Source: an uncultured Solirubrobacterales bacterium | GTDB lineage: Bacteria > Actinomycetota > Thermoleophilia > Solirubrobacterales > Solirubrobacteraceae | Direction: 5' to 3' | Assembly (NCBI GenBank): GCA_937973575.1 | Contig: CALJKH010000117.1 | Location: 1-6,445, forward strand | DNA length: 6,445 nucleotides | Part shown: one piece after another, positions 1 to 6,445 of the stretch | Position numbering within the stretch: position 1 is the first letter of the stretch | Layout: each line of letters opens with the position of its first letter | Position numbers and translations under genes: made by a program | Notes under the pieces: model-generated | The model's database searches: none | Seen by the model: only the letters and a program-made list of their open reading frames with translations | Told to the model about the DNA's origin: nothing

Positions 1-48
1 CGAGATAAACATCGGTGACTGGAGTTCAGACGTGTGCTCTTCCGATCT
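1..48 (+). other. Illumina adapter/index contamination (not genomic)
   Basis: Bases 1-6 (CGAGAT) match the 3' end of the Illumina P7 flow-cell sequence. Bases 7-14 (AAACATCG) occupy the 8-nt index position. Bases 15-48 match the TruSeq read-2 primer, beginning GTGACTGGAGTTC and ending GCTCTTCCGATCT. The three parts are in the exact order of a library adapter, and gene sequence in the gap frame starts immediately afterwards at 49. This is recognised from known adapter sequence. It means the contig end was built from an untrimmed read and the true upstream genome is missing. Confidence 0.98.
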
Positions 49-372
<324 letters not shown>

Positions 373-411
373 GACCTGTTGGGCAGCCCTCGGGCGCGAG
401 CGCAACACAAC

Positions 412-1596
412 ATGGACGGAGTCAGAAGCCTTGAGGAACTGGACCTCGCTGGAAAGCGTGTCCTCGTCCGATCGGACCTAAATGCGCCACTGAACAACGG
501 TGGCATCACGGATGACACAAGAATCCGCGAGGCTCTTCCGACCATTCGTCGCATCCTCGAACAGGGCGCGTCGATTGTTCTAGTTACGCATGTGGGTCGC
601 CCACTTGGCCCGGAGGACACTGAGCTCAGCACTTGGCCAATCGCGCAGCGCCTTGCCAAGTACCTAGGGTCGACAGTGATTGTCGCTGCGGGCACCTCAG
701 GTGACCAGGTCAAGGAGCAGGCGGAGGCTCTTCTCCCAGGTCAAGTTCTGATGCTCGAGAACATCCGGTACGAGGAGGGGGAGACGAAGAACGATCCTGC
801 CCTCGCCGAGTACCTCGCTTCGCTCGCGGACTTCTATGTAAACGACGCCTTTGGTGCTGCGCACCGTGCACACGCTTCAACAGTCGGTGTTACCCAGTTC
901 CTGCCATCGGCCGCCGGCTTGCTCCTTGGTAAGGAGGTAGAGACGATTGAAGGGATGCTCCAAGACCCACAGCGTCCAATGGTCGCAATTGTTGGCGGCT
1001 CCAAGGTCAGCGACAAGATTGCAGTGCTTGAGCGCTTCCTTGATGTAGCCGACCGAGTTCTTGTCGGTGGGGCAATGGTCTTCCCGCTCCTTAAGGCGCA
1101 GGGCCACACTGTTGGCGACTCGCTCTGCTCTGACGCTGACGCTTCACACGCTGAGGCTGCGCTGGCGAAGGTTGCTGCCGGCTGCAAGGCGACGCTTGAA
1201 CTCCCGGTGGACCTCGTCCTAGGGCGTGAGTTTTCACCTGACACTGAGGTCCAGTCGCTTGACGGCGTAGACGTTCCCGACGGCTGGATGGGCCTCGATG
1301 TCGGTACCAAGACGGCAGCCAGCTACGCAGCTGCAGCAATCGCTGCTGGCACTGTCTTCTGGAACGGCCCAATGGGTGCTTTCGAACTTGCGCCATTTGC
1401 CAACGGCACCCGCACTGTGGCCGAGGGAGTCGCAGCAAGCAAGGGCAAGACTGTTATTGGCGGTGGTGACAGCGCCGCGGCAATCGCCCAATTTGGCCTT
1501 GCAGACCGCGTTGACTGGATTTCCACCGGTGGTGGAGCAGCACTTGAACTGATCGAGGGGAAGAAACTTCCCGGAGTGGAGGCATTACGCAAATGA
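412..1596 (+). CDS. pgk: Phosphoglycerate kinase
   Basis: Pgk transfers the acyl phosphate of 1,3-bisphosphoglycerate to ADP, giving ATP and 3-phosphoglycerate. From ATG 412 it has 394 residues, the usual bacterial length. An in-frame TTG at 379 would add 11 residues without family character and starts inside the hairpin, so ATG 412 is preferred; no strong Shine-Dalgarno precedes either. N-terminal substrate-domain motifs are RVLVRSDLNAPL (16-27), THVGRPLG (59-66), ENIRYEEGE (116-124) and DAFGAAHRAHAST (145-157). Nucleotide-domain motifs are VGGSKVSDKI (194-203, Lys198), FWNGPMGAFE (316-325), GGGDSAAAI (350-358) and STGGGAALELIEGKKLPGVEAL (371-392). Mild departures from the common SHLGRPKG and GGAKVSDK forms look like lineage variation, not damage. 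Its stop overlaps the tpiA start. Confidence 0.97.
   Translation: MDGVRSLEELDLAGKRVLVRSDLNAPLNNGGITDDTRIREALPTIRRILEQGASIVLVTHVGRPLGPEDTELSTWPIAQRLAKYLGSTVIVAAGTSGDQVKEQAEALLPGQVLMLENIRYEEGETKNDPALAEYLASLADFYVNDAFGAAHRAHASTVGVTQFLPSAAGLLLGKEVETIEGMLQDPQRPMVAIVGGSKVSDKIAVLERFLDVADRVLVGGAMVFPLLKAQGHTVGDSLCSDADASHAEAALAKVAAGCKATLELPVDLVLGREFSPDTEVQSLDGVDVPDGWMGLDVGTKTAASYAAAAIAAGTVFWNGPMGAFELAPFANGTRTVAEGVAASKGKTVIGGGDSAAAIAQFGLADRVDWISTGGGAALELIEGKKLPGVEALRK
1578..1582 (+). promoter_or_regulatory. Shine-Dalgarno for tpiA
   Basis: GGAGG lies 10 nt upstream of ATG 1593, inside the end of pgk. It is the only strong Shine-Dalgarno I can see among the gene starts in this window. It supports 1593 as the tpiA start, together with the ATGA stop/start overlap. 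Confidence 0.7.
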
Positions 1597-2345
1597 GCAG
1601 GAAGCCGTTGATCGCAGGTAACTGGAAGATGCACAAGACAGTTGCCGAATCCGAGAAGTTCATCCAAGGCCTTCTGCCTCGGATTACGACTGCTGACTCA
1701 GTTGATGTCGCAATCTGCCCTCCGTTCACCTCACTTGAGGCCATGGTGGATTCAACCCGCGGATCCCGTGTTGAGGTCTACGCTCAAAACATGCACGAAG
1801 AAGCCTCTGGCGCCTTCACAGGTGAGATCTCAGCTGACATGCTCACAACCCTTGATGTGCACGGTGTGATCCTCGGCCACTCCGAGCGCCGCGCCTACTT
1901 CAACGAGACGGACGAGGCTCTCGCAGCCAAGGTCGTCGCCGCCCTTGAAGCCGAACTAAAGCCACTGCTGTGCGTCGGCGAGACTGACGATGAGCGCGAA
2001 GCTGGCACCACTGAGGACCGCCTCCGCACTCAGATCACGGAAGGCCTGTCACGGATCAGCGACGAGGACCTCGAGAAGGTGGCGATCGCCTACGAGCCAG
2101 TCTGGGCGATTGGCACTGGCAAGGTGGCAACACCGGACCAAGCTCAAGAGGCCTGCGCATTCATCCGCTCCCTCCTTGCAGAGCGCAGTGATGCAGCTGC
2201 AGAGAAGGTCCGCATCCTTTACGGCGGGTCAGCTAAGCCAGACAACGCTGCGGAGCTTCTCGCTCTGCCTGACGTTGACGGCCTTCTGATCGGTGGCGCT
2301 TCGCTGGAGCCAGATTCATTCGGCGACATGGTGGCTGCCAGCTGA
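1593..2345 (+). CDS. tpiA: Triosephosphate isomerase
   Basis: TpiA interconverts dihydroxyacetone phosphate and glyceraldehyde-3-phosphate. The 250-residue single TIM barrel matches the usual length. Visible active-site elements are Asn10 and Lys12 in GNWKMHK, the electrophile His96 in ILGHSERR, the catalytic base Glu168 in AYEPVWAIGTGK with flexible loop 6 (about 171-180), and the phosphate-binding GGS (211-213) and GLLIGGASL (230-238). AQNMHEEASGAFTGEIS (64-80) is the conserved dimer-interface loop region. ATG 1593 overlaps the pgk stop as ATGA and has GGAGG upstream, so translation is probably coupled. Its own TGA shares one base with the gpmI ATG (TGATG). All key residues are present and the enzyme should be active. 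Confidence 0.97.
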   Translation: MSRKPLIAGNWKMHKTVAESEKFIQGLLPRITTADSVDVAICPPFTSLEAMVDSTRGSRVEVYAQNMHEEASGAFTGEISADMLTTLDVHGVILGHSERRAYFNETDEALAAKVVAALEAELKPLLCVGETDDEREAGTTEDRLRTQITEGLSRISDEDLEKVAIAYEPVWAIGTGKVATPDQAQEACAFIRSLLAERSDAAAEKVRILYGGSAKPDNAAELLALPDVDGLLIGGASLEPDSFGDMVAAS

Positions 2346-3883
2346 TGACAATCCCGGGCGGAGCGGAGTCAATCCCCGCCCAGCGGGCAGTCCTGATCAT
2401 TCTCGACGGTTGGGGGCTCGCCCCTGACGGTCCGGGCAATGCTGTCTCCCAGGCCAACACACCCGTCTTTGACGAGCTGTGGTCGACCTACCCACACACG
2501 ACCCTCACAGCCTGCGGCCCAGCAGTCGGCCTGCCTGAGGGGCAGATGGGCAACAGCGAAGTTGGGCACTTAAACCTTGGTGCCGGCTCTGTGGTTCGCC
2601 AAGACTTGATGCGCATTGACGAAGCTGTCGCTGACGGCCAGTTCGATGAGAACGAAGTTCTGTCGAACGCCTTCCGTGGTTCCGACCGGACCCACCTGGT
2701 TGGCCTCGTCTCAGACGGTGGAGTCCACTCAAGCCTCGAGCACCTAGTAGCCCTGATCAAGGCTGGTGCTGAGTCAACAGCTGGCGAGGTGATCGTCCAC
2801 GCCTTCACCGATGGCCGCGACACTCTTCCTAAGAATGGCGCCGGCTACCTGAAGCAAGTAGAGGAAGCCTGTGCGCGCGCTGGAAACGCTCGGATCGGCA
2901 GTGTGATCGGTCGCTACTTCGGGATGGACCGCGACAAGCGCTGGGACCGGGTCCAGAAGGCCACAGATCTGCTGCTGCACGGCACCGGCGAGTTCGCAGC
3001 CGCCACAGCTGTCGAAGCAGCGGAGGCAGCCTATGCGCGCAACGAGACTGACGAATTCATCCTGCCCACGGTCATTGGTGAAGACACCGAGATCCGCCCG
3101 GGCGACTCAGTTATCTGCTTCAACTTCCGCCCTGACCGCATGCGTGAGATCGTCCAAGCATTGGCTGATCCCAACTTCGCTGATGTGGACCGCCGTGGCG
3201 CAGCCCATGTCACGAACCTGTCGACCATGACCGAGTACGTCGAGGGTTGGTCATTCCCGATTGCCTTCCCGCCGCACCACCCTGACGTGACGATGTCTTC
3301 TGTAATCGCACAGGCTGGTTTGAAGCAGCTCCATGTTGCAGAGACTGAGAAGTACCCACATGTGACCTACTTCTTTAACGGTGGGGAAGAGACGCCTTAT
3401 GACGGCGAACGCCGGGAGATGGTCCAGTCCCCGCGCGATGTAGCCACCTACGACCAGAAGCCCGCTATGAGCGCCCCCGAGGCGGCAGCGGCCTTTGTGA
3501 ATGCCTGGAATGAGGATGGGGCTGGGTTTGGAATCATCAACTTTGCCAACGCAGACATGGTCGGCCACACTGGCTCGATCCCCGCTGCGATTGAGGCAGT
3601 TGAGACAGTCGACAGCTGCCTAGGTGAGGTTGTCACCGCGGTTCACGCCTCAGGCGGTGTCTGCGTCGTCACCGCTGACCATGGGAATGCCGACAACATG
3701 CTTGAGCCAGACGGCAGTCCTAACACTGCCCACTCTTTGAACCCTGTGCCGTTGATCGTCACCTCGCCAGTCGGGGAGTTGAGCGAGGGCGGGATCCTCG
3801 CTGATGTGTCGCCGACAATCCTCAAACTGCTTGGAATCCAGCAGCCCGTTGGAATGACGGGCACATCCCTTGTCCGGGCCTAG
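2345..3883 (+). CDS. gpmI: 2,3-bisphosphoglycerate-independent phosphoglycerate mutase
   Basis: GpmI is the metal-dependent (usually Mn2+) cofactor-independent mutase that interconverts 3- and 2-phosphoglycerate; it belongs to the alkaline phosphatase superfamily. At 512 residues it matches the family (about 510). By motif comparison with the Bacillus enzyme, one metal site is Asp21 (ILDGWG), Ser71 (MGNSEVGH, the phosphorylated nucleophile), Asp445 and His446 (TADHGNAD). The other is Asp404 and His408 (ANADMVGHTG) and His463 (TAHS). Substrate-binding motifs include His128 (DGGVHS), HAFTDGRDT (152-160), Arg190 (GRYFGMDRDKRWDR), FRPDR (261-265) and Lys336 (EKYPHVTYFFNGG). ATG 2345 shares its A with the tpiA stop. 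The N-terminus before AVLIILDGWG is some residues longer than in many homologues. It is unrelated to the cofactor-dependent GpmA type. Confidence 0.97.
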   Translation: MTIPGGAESIPAQRAVLIILDGWGLAPDGPGNAVSQANTPVFDELWSTYPHTTLTACGPAVGLPEGQMGNSEVGHLNLGAGSVVRQDLMRIDEAVADGQFDENEVLSNAFRGSDRTHLVGLVSDGGVHSSLEHLVALIKAGAESTAGEVIVHAFTDGRDTLPKNGAGYLKQVEEACARAGNARIGSVIGRYFGMDRDKRWDRVQKATDLLLHGTGEFAAATAVEAAEAAYARNETDEFILPTVIGEDTEIRPGDSVICFNFRPDRMREIVQALADPNFADVDRRGAAHVTNLSTMTEYVEGWSFPIAFPPHHPDVTMSSVIAQAGLKQLHVAETEKYPHVTYFFNGGEETPYDGERREMVQSPRDVATYDQKPAMSAPEAAAAFVNAWNEDGAGFGIINFANADMVGHTGSIPAAIEAVETVDSCLGEVVTAVHASGGVCVVTADHGNADNMLEPDGSPNTAHSLNPVPLIVTSPVGELSEGGILADVSPTILKLLGIQQPVGMTGTSLVRA

Positions 3884-3916
3884 GTTCTACCCCGCTACTT
3901 AGGGACCTTCAAGGGC

Positions 3917-3954
3917 TTTCCTTGGCAACTGCCCGACCGTAGACTCGGCGCTCG
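3917..3954 (+). promoter_or_regulatory. Probable leaderless promoter for the desaturase-tgt pair
   Basis: The 70-nt gap after gpmI holds TAGACT at 3940-3945, a TANNNT-type -10 hexamer. The GTG start codon at 3954 begins 9 nt after its last base, which is where transcription normally initiates. No Shine-Dalgarno precedes this GTG. Together this suggests a leaderless mRNA starting at or beside the start codon. The -35 is weak: TTTCCT at 3917-3922 has a 17-bp spacer, and TTGGCA at 3922-3927 is a better match but only 12 bp away. Position-based inference, not proof. Confidence 0.5.
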
Positions 3955-4862
3955 TGGAGGCTGCAACAGACCGCATAAGGACGATTCCTGACCCGCAGGA
4001 GCCAGTGCCACTCGTCGCATGGCCAACTCTTGCGCTGTTCATCGTGGCTGGGCTGCTGTACATCGGTTCTTGCGTACTAGCGGTGAGTCACAAGATCCCG
4101 TGGCCGCTTGCAACAGCGATTAACGCAGTTGCCGGCTACCTGATGTTCACGGTGACCCATGAGGCCTCACACCATGCGGCGTCTGCAAACAGTCGCCTCA
4201 ACTTGTGGCTCGGGCGCTTTGCCATGCCCTTTTTTGCTCCGCCAATTGGCTTCCGTGCATTTCGCTTTATCCATATGCAGCACCATCAGCACACGAACAA
4301 GACCGACGGGAGCGATCCTGACGAGTGGACGATGGGCGGGAGCAACCCCATTTCAACGCTGGCACGGTGGTTCACGCTCGATCTGCATTACGTCACTTGG
4401 TACGCGCCCAAGTTCAAGAAGCGGCCAGTTGCCGAGCGTCGGGAGGCTCTAGTTGAAGGCGGGCTCTGGCTGGCGGTCGTTGTTGGCCTGATTGTGAGCG
4501 GCAATTTCTTCTGGTTGTTGGTGCTCTACCTGCTGCCAAGCCGCCTAACGATTGGGTTCCTTGGCTGGGCGTTTGACTACCTTCCACACACTGGGTTGGA
4601 CGCAACTCCAAAGGAGGACCGCTTCCAAGCCACTCGCAATCGTGTCGGCTACGAGCGGCTAATCAAATGGGGTCTGCTCTACCAGAACTACCACCTTGTT
4701 CACCACCTTCATCCTGTTGTTCCGTTCTATCGGTACATCCGTGTTTGGCGCAAAGCGGAGGACGAGTATTTGGCCAACGGGCCTGCACTCTCAACGCTAA
4801 ACGGCAGGCCTCTTACAGTTGACGAATATCGCCAACTGCGCCACCTCCAAGATCACCACTAG
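3954..4862 (+). CDS. Membrane di-iron fatty acid desaturase / CrtR-type carotenoid hydroxylase family protein
   Basis: This 302-residue integral membrane protein belongs to the histidine-box desaturase/hydroxylase superfamily, which uses a non-haem di-iron centre, O2 and reducing electrons. The boxes are HEASHH (69-74), HMQHH plus a further His (107-113), and HLVHH (247-251); an extra histidine is in DYLPH (212). Hydrophobic stretches at about 22-44, 52-68 and 170-205 fit membrane spans, with the boxes on the cytoplasmic face. HEASHHAA..N, HMQHHQHTN..DPD and NYHLVHHLHPVVPFYRY resemble beta-carotene hydroxylase (CrtR) and related lipid desaturases, so the substrate could be a carotenoid or an acyl chain; sequence alone does not decide. 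GTG 3954 is the first start, lies before the first hydrophobic segment and sits beside a -10 box. tgt begins 2 nt after its stop. Confidence 0.88.
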   Translation: MEAATDRIRTIPDPQEPVPLVAWPTLALFIVAGLLYIGSCVLAVSHKIPWPLATAINAVAGYLMFTVTHEASHHAASANSRLNLWLGRFAMPFFAPPIGFRAFRFIHMQHHQHTNKTDGSDPDEWTMGGSNPISTLARWFTLDLHYVTWYAPKFKKRPVAERREALVEGGLWLAVVVGLIVSGNFFWLLVLYLLPSRLTIGFLGWAFDYLPHTGLDATPKEDRFQATRNRVGYERLIKWGLLYQNYHLVHHLHPVVPFYRYIRVWRKAEDEYLANGPALSTLNGRPLTVDEYRQLRHLQDHH

Positions 4863-4864
4863 AC

Positions 4865-6076
4865 GTGCCTGACAGGTTTGAAATCACATCCCGTGCAACG
4901 GGATCACAGGCCCGTACGGGCGTACTCAAGCTCCAGCATGGCGAGGTCCGCACGCCAGCGTTCGTGCCGCTCGCAACCAAGGGCACTGTTAAGTCGCTGA
5001 CTCCAACTGATGTGGAGTCGCTCGGCTTTGAGATGGTCCTTGGCAACACCTTCCACCTAATGCTCGCTCCAGGTGCCGACCTCGTGGACTCCTTCGGTGG
5101 CCTTGGCGAGTTCATGCGCTGGCCCGGGCCGATCATCACTGACTCAGGCGGCTTCCAAGTCTTCTCAATGGGCCACGGCACTGTTGCCGACGAGGTCAAG
5201 GGGCGAAACAGTGGCCACCGCCAGGGCAGCATTCTTGGGATTGATGAGGATGGAGTCCGCTTCCGGTCTTACATCGACGGCTCAAAGATGTTCATGGGTC
5301 CTGAGACCTCAATGGAAGTGCAGGCAAAGCTTGGCTCCGACATTGCCCTTGTCTTTGATGAGTGCACCCCGTTCAATGTCACCCGCGACTACACGGCCAA
5401 GTCCACAGAGCGCACCCACCGCTGGCTTGACAGGTGCCTCTCGTGGCATCAGGAGCACGGGCCGGAGTGGCAGCAGGTTTACGGCATTGTCCAAGGTGGC
5501 GTCTACGAGGACATGCGCCGCGAGTCAGCTGAGGCGATCGCTTCGCGTAACACTGGTGGTATAGCCATTGGTGGTTCGCTGGGGGAGAACAAGCCACAGA
5601 TGTACGAGGTCGTCAGCTGGGCAACGGACACTCTTGACCGTGTCGCCCCGGACAAGCCACGCCACCTTCTGGGCATTGGTGATGTTGACGATCTGATCCG
5701 CGGCGTTGAGCTCGGCATTGACACCTTCGACTGCGCAATGCCAACCAGGATTGGCCGGCACGGCACTGCCGTTGTGCCGAACCCCGATAAGCGCTGGCGG
5801 CTTGATCTAACTCACGCGACAGGTAGGCACGACCATGGGCCACTTGTTGAGGGCTGCGGCTGCCCAGCTTGCGCTGGAGGCTTCTCACGGGCCTACATCC
5901 ATCACCTTCTCAGGCAGAAGGAACACACTGCGATGCACCTGCTGACAATGCATAACCTCTTCTTCATCGCGCGGCTGATGGACCTACTCCGCGACGCCGT
6001 GGCCAACGATTCACTCGCCTCAGTCGCAGCGGAGCTGCGCGCCGGCAAGTCCCCCTGGGAAGTGGCTGCGGCCTAG
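4865..6076 (+). CDS. tgt: Queuine/preQ1 tRNA-ribosyltransferase (tRNA-guanine transglycosylase)
   Basis: Tgt swaps guanine 34 in tRNAs with GUN anticodons for preQ1, the first tRNA-bound step of queuosine synthesis. The 403-residue TIM barrel carries Asp93 (ITDSGGFQVFS, equivalent to E. coli Asp89), Asp165 (FDECTPF, Asp143), the nucleophile Asp289 (GIDTFDCAMPTR, Asp264) and a zinc site of Cys331, Cys333, Cys336 and His363. YGIVQGGVYEDMR (206-218) and GGIAIGGSLGE (231-241) are also conserved. Between VFS and DGVRFRSYIDG it has about 18 more residues than E. coli Tgt (roughly 103-129). GTG 4865 gives the expected RFEI...ARTGVL N-terminus. There is no clear Shine-Dalgarno and only 2 nt separate it from the desaturase stop, so translation is probably coupled. 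No queA, yajC or secD neighbours are visible. Confidence 0.96.
   Translation: MPDRFEITSRATGSQARTGVLKLQHGEVRTPAFVPLATKGTVKSLTPTDVESLGFEMVLGNTFHLMLAPGADLVDSFGGLGEFMRWPGPIITDSGGFQVFSMGHGTVADEVKGRNSGHRQGSILGIDEDGVRFRSYIDGSKMFMGPETSMEVQAKLGSDIALVFDECTPFNVTRDYTAKSTERTHRWLDRCLSWHQEHGPEWQQVYGIVQGGVYEDMRRESAEAIASRNTGGIAIGGSLGENKPQMYEVVSWATDTLDRVAPDKPRHLLGIGDVDDLIRGVELGIDTFDCAMPTRIGRHGTAVVPNPDKRWRLDLTHATGRHDHGPLVEGCGCPACAGGFSRAYIHHLLRQKEHTAMHLLTMHNLFFIARLMDLLRDAVANDSLASVAAELRAGKSPWEVAAA
4888..4921 (+). repeat. Two inverted repeats in the first codons of tgt
   Basis: ATCCCGT (4888-4894) and ACGGGAT (4898-4904) form a perfect 7-bp stem around GCA. Six bases later GCCCGTACGGGC (4910-4921) is a perfect 12-bp palindrome. 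Both share the CCCGT/ACGGG core, so either arm can also pair with the other element. They lie within codons 8-19 of tgt. The symmetry is seen directly. It may be chance in GC-rich coding sequence, or may shape translation of tgt or bind a protein. Confidence 0.6.
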
Positions 6077-6096
6077 TCTCGTCGCTCATCGCCGCC

Positions 6097-6131
6097 TTGC
6101 GTTTCAAGAATGGGGGGGGTAATCTTCCGTT
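6097..6131 (+). promoter_or_regulatory. Candidate promoter with a G8 spacer tract upstream of the exported-protein gene
   Basis: TTGCGT (6097-6102) and TAATCT (6120-6125) are spaced 17 bp apart, as in a housekeeping sigma-factor promoter; TTG is the conserved half of the -35. The ATG at 6132 comes 7 nt after the last -10 base, so the transcript may be leaderless. The 3' half of the spacer is a run of eight G (6112-6119) touching the -10 box. The G-run could alternatively be read as a poor Shine-Dalgarno 12 nt from the ATG. The assignment rests on motif and spacing only. Confidence 0.45.
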
Positions 6132-6445
6132 ATGCAAACCTCCAGAGGGTTAACGGTTTATCTGGCTACAGCAGCGGCCGTTATTGCGTCATACGGTGGC
6201 CTGCTCGGTTTGTCCGGGGCCTCAGCAGCCGGTCTGTCCGGTTGTGACTGCTGGAGTACCGATAATCCTGTCCTCAACGTTCAGCTCTATGCGGGCCAGT
6301 GGCCTGCTGGAAGTGTTCTGACACTCGATCCGCGGCTTCGTGTCGAGGTGAGTACGAATTCCACATTCATAGCTCGTGACCGCAAGGTAGACGGAAACTG
6401 GAGGTTCAGCCGGATCACCGTGCGCGCCGAGAGAGGTCTATTCCT
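6132..6445 (+). CDS. Predicted secreted protein or lipoprotein of unknown function (3' truncated)
   Basis: An open frame from ATG 6132 runs to the window edge without a stop: 104 complete codons plus two bases. The N-terminus MQTSRGLTVYLATAAAVIASYGGLLGLSG is a signal peptide with one Arg in the n-region and a long hydrophobic core. Two processing sites are possible: an AxA site after Ala32 (GASA-A), or a lipobox LSGC with Cys38 as the lipidated residue. The start of the mature part has CDCW (38-41), then a sequence with alternating hydrophobic residues (NPVLNVQLYAG, RLRVEVSTNSTFIARD, NWRFSRITVRAE) that looks beta-rich. I do not recognise a family. It uses a few codons that look scarce in the neighbours (TTA, AGA, ATA), but the sample is small. 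A candidate promoter lies directly upstream, so it is probably transcribed separately from tgt. Confidence 0.75.
   Translation, partial: MQTSRGLTVYLATAAAVIASYGGLLGLSGASAAGLSGCDCWSTDNPVLNVQLYAGQWPAGSVLTLDPRLRVEVSTNSTFIARDRKVDGNWRFSRITVRAERGLF

Noticed and set aside
34..48. GTG start at 34 giving a 112-residue GAPDH-like protein beginning MLFRS
   Set aside because: All five extra codons are adapter sequence; the gene is truncated at 49, not started there.
379..411. TTG start at 379 for pgk, adding 11 residues
   Set aside because: It lies in the arm of the hairpin, has no Shine-Dalgarno, and the added residues do not resemble Pgk; ATG 412 gives the normal 394-residue length.
834..1310. Long open frame on the minus strand inside pgk (158 codons), and similar minus-strand frames inside gpmI and tgt
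   Set aside because: They are antisense to well-conserved enzymes, have compositions rich in Ser/Arg/Pro/Thr typical of shadow frames, and show no motif or start signal.
3884..3939. Intrinsic terminator after gpmI, for example CAAGG/CCTTG at 3910-3924
   Set aside because: Only a 5-bp stem with no T-tract. Other partial pairings in the gap are equally weak, so no terminator is called.
4863..4890. preQ1 riboswitch before tgt
   Set aside because: Only 2 nt separate the desaturase stop from the tgt start, and the nearby hairpins lie inside the coding region without the known preQ1 aptamer features.
6077..6110. Terminator after tgt, such as CTTG/CAAG at 6096-6108
   Set aside because: A 4-bp stem without a T-tract is not convincing, and it overlaps the candidate -35 region.

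Overview
This window is a short piece of a bacterial chromosome, most likely a metagenomic or draft-genome contig, with every supported gene on the + strand. It looks moderately GC-rich, judged by eye and not counted. The protein sequences suggest Actinomycetota. The Tgt long-insert form (FSMGHGTVADE...), the Pgk segment VGGAMVFPLLKAQGH, and start codons sitting directly at a TANNNT -10 box (leaderless style) together suggest a Thermoleophilia-like lineage. That placement is a low-confidence inference from remembered family patterns, and no search was run.

Layout. Bases 1-48 are not biological: they match the end of an Illumina P7 adapter, an 8-nt index and the TruSeq read-2 primer. Real sequence starts at 49, inside gap (GAPDH), of which only the last 107 residues are present. 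A central-glycolysis operon follows: 'gap (49-372), pgk (412-1596), tpiA (1593-2345) and gpmI (2345-3883). pgk/tpiA overlap by 4 nt (ATGA) and tpiA/gpmI by 1 nt (TGATG). A perfect hairpin overlaps the gap stop codon in the 39-nt gap-pgk spacer. These four enzymes interconvert triose phosphates and carry glyceraldehyde-3-phosphate to 2-phosphoglycerate, or the reverse in gluconeogenesis. Enolase is not in the window.

After a 70-nt gap with a probable leaderless promoter comes a membrane di-iron desaturase/hydroxylase (3954-4862). Two nucleotides later is tgt (4865-6076), the tRNA-guanine transglycosylase of queuosine biosynthesis. The start of tgt carries two strong inverted repeats. After a 55-nt gap with a candidate promoter, whose spacer holds a run of eight G, a secreted protein or lipoprotein begins at 6132 and runs off the right edge with no stop.

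The content is mostly housekeeping. I see no mobile element, CRISPR array, tRNA, rRNA or clear new multi-gene system. The points most worth a second look are the adapter join, the gap-pgk hairpin, the G8 tract in a promoter spacer, the paired leaderless promoters, the hairpins at the start of tgt, and the unidentified exported protein at the right edge.
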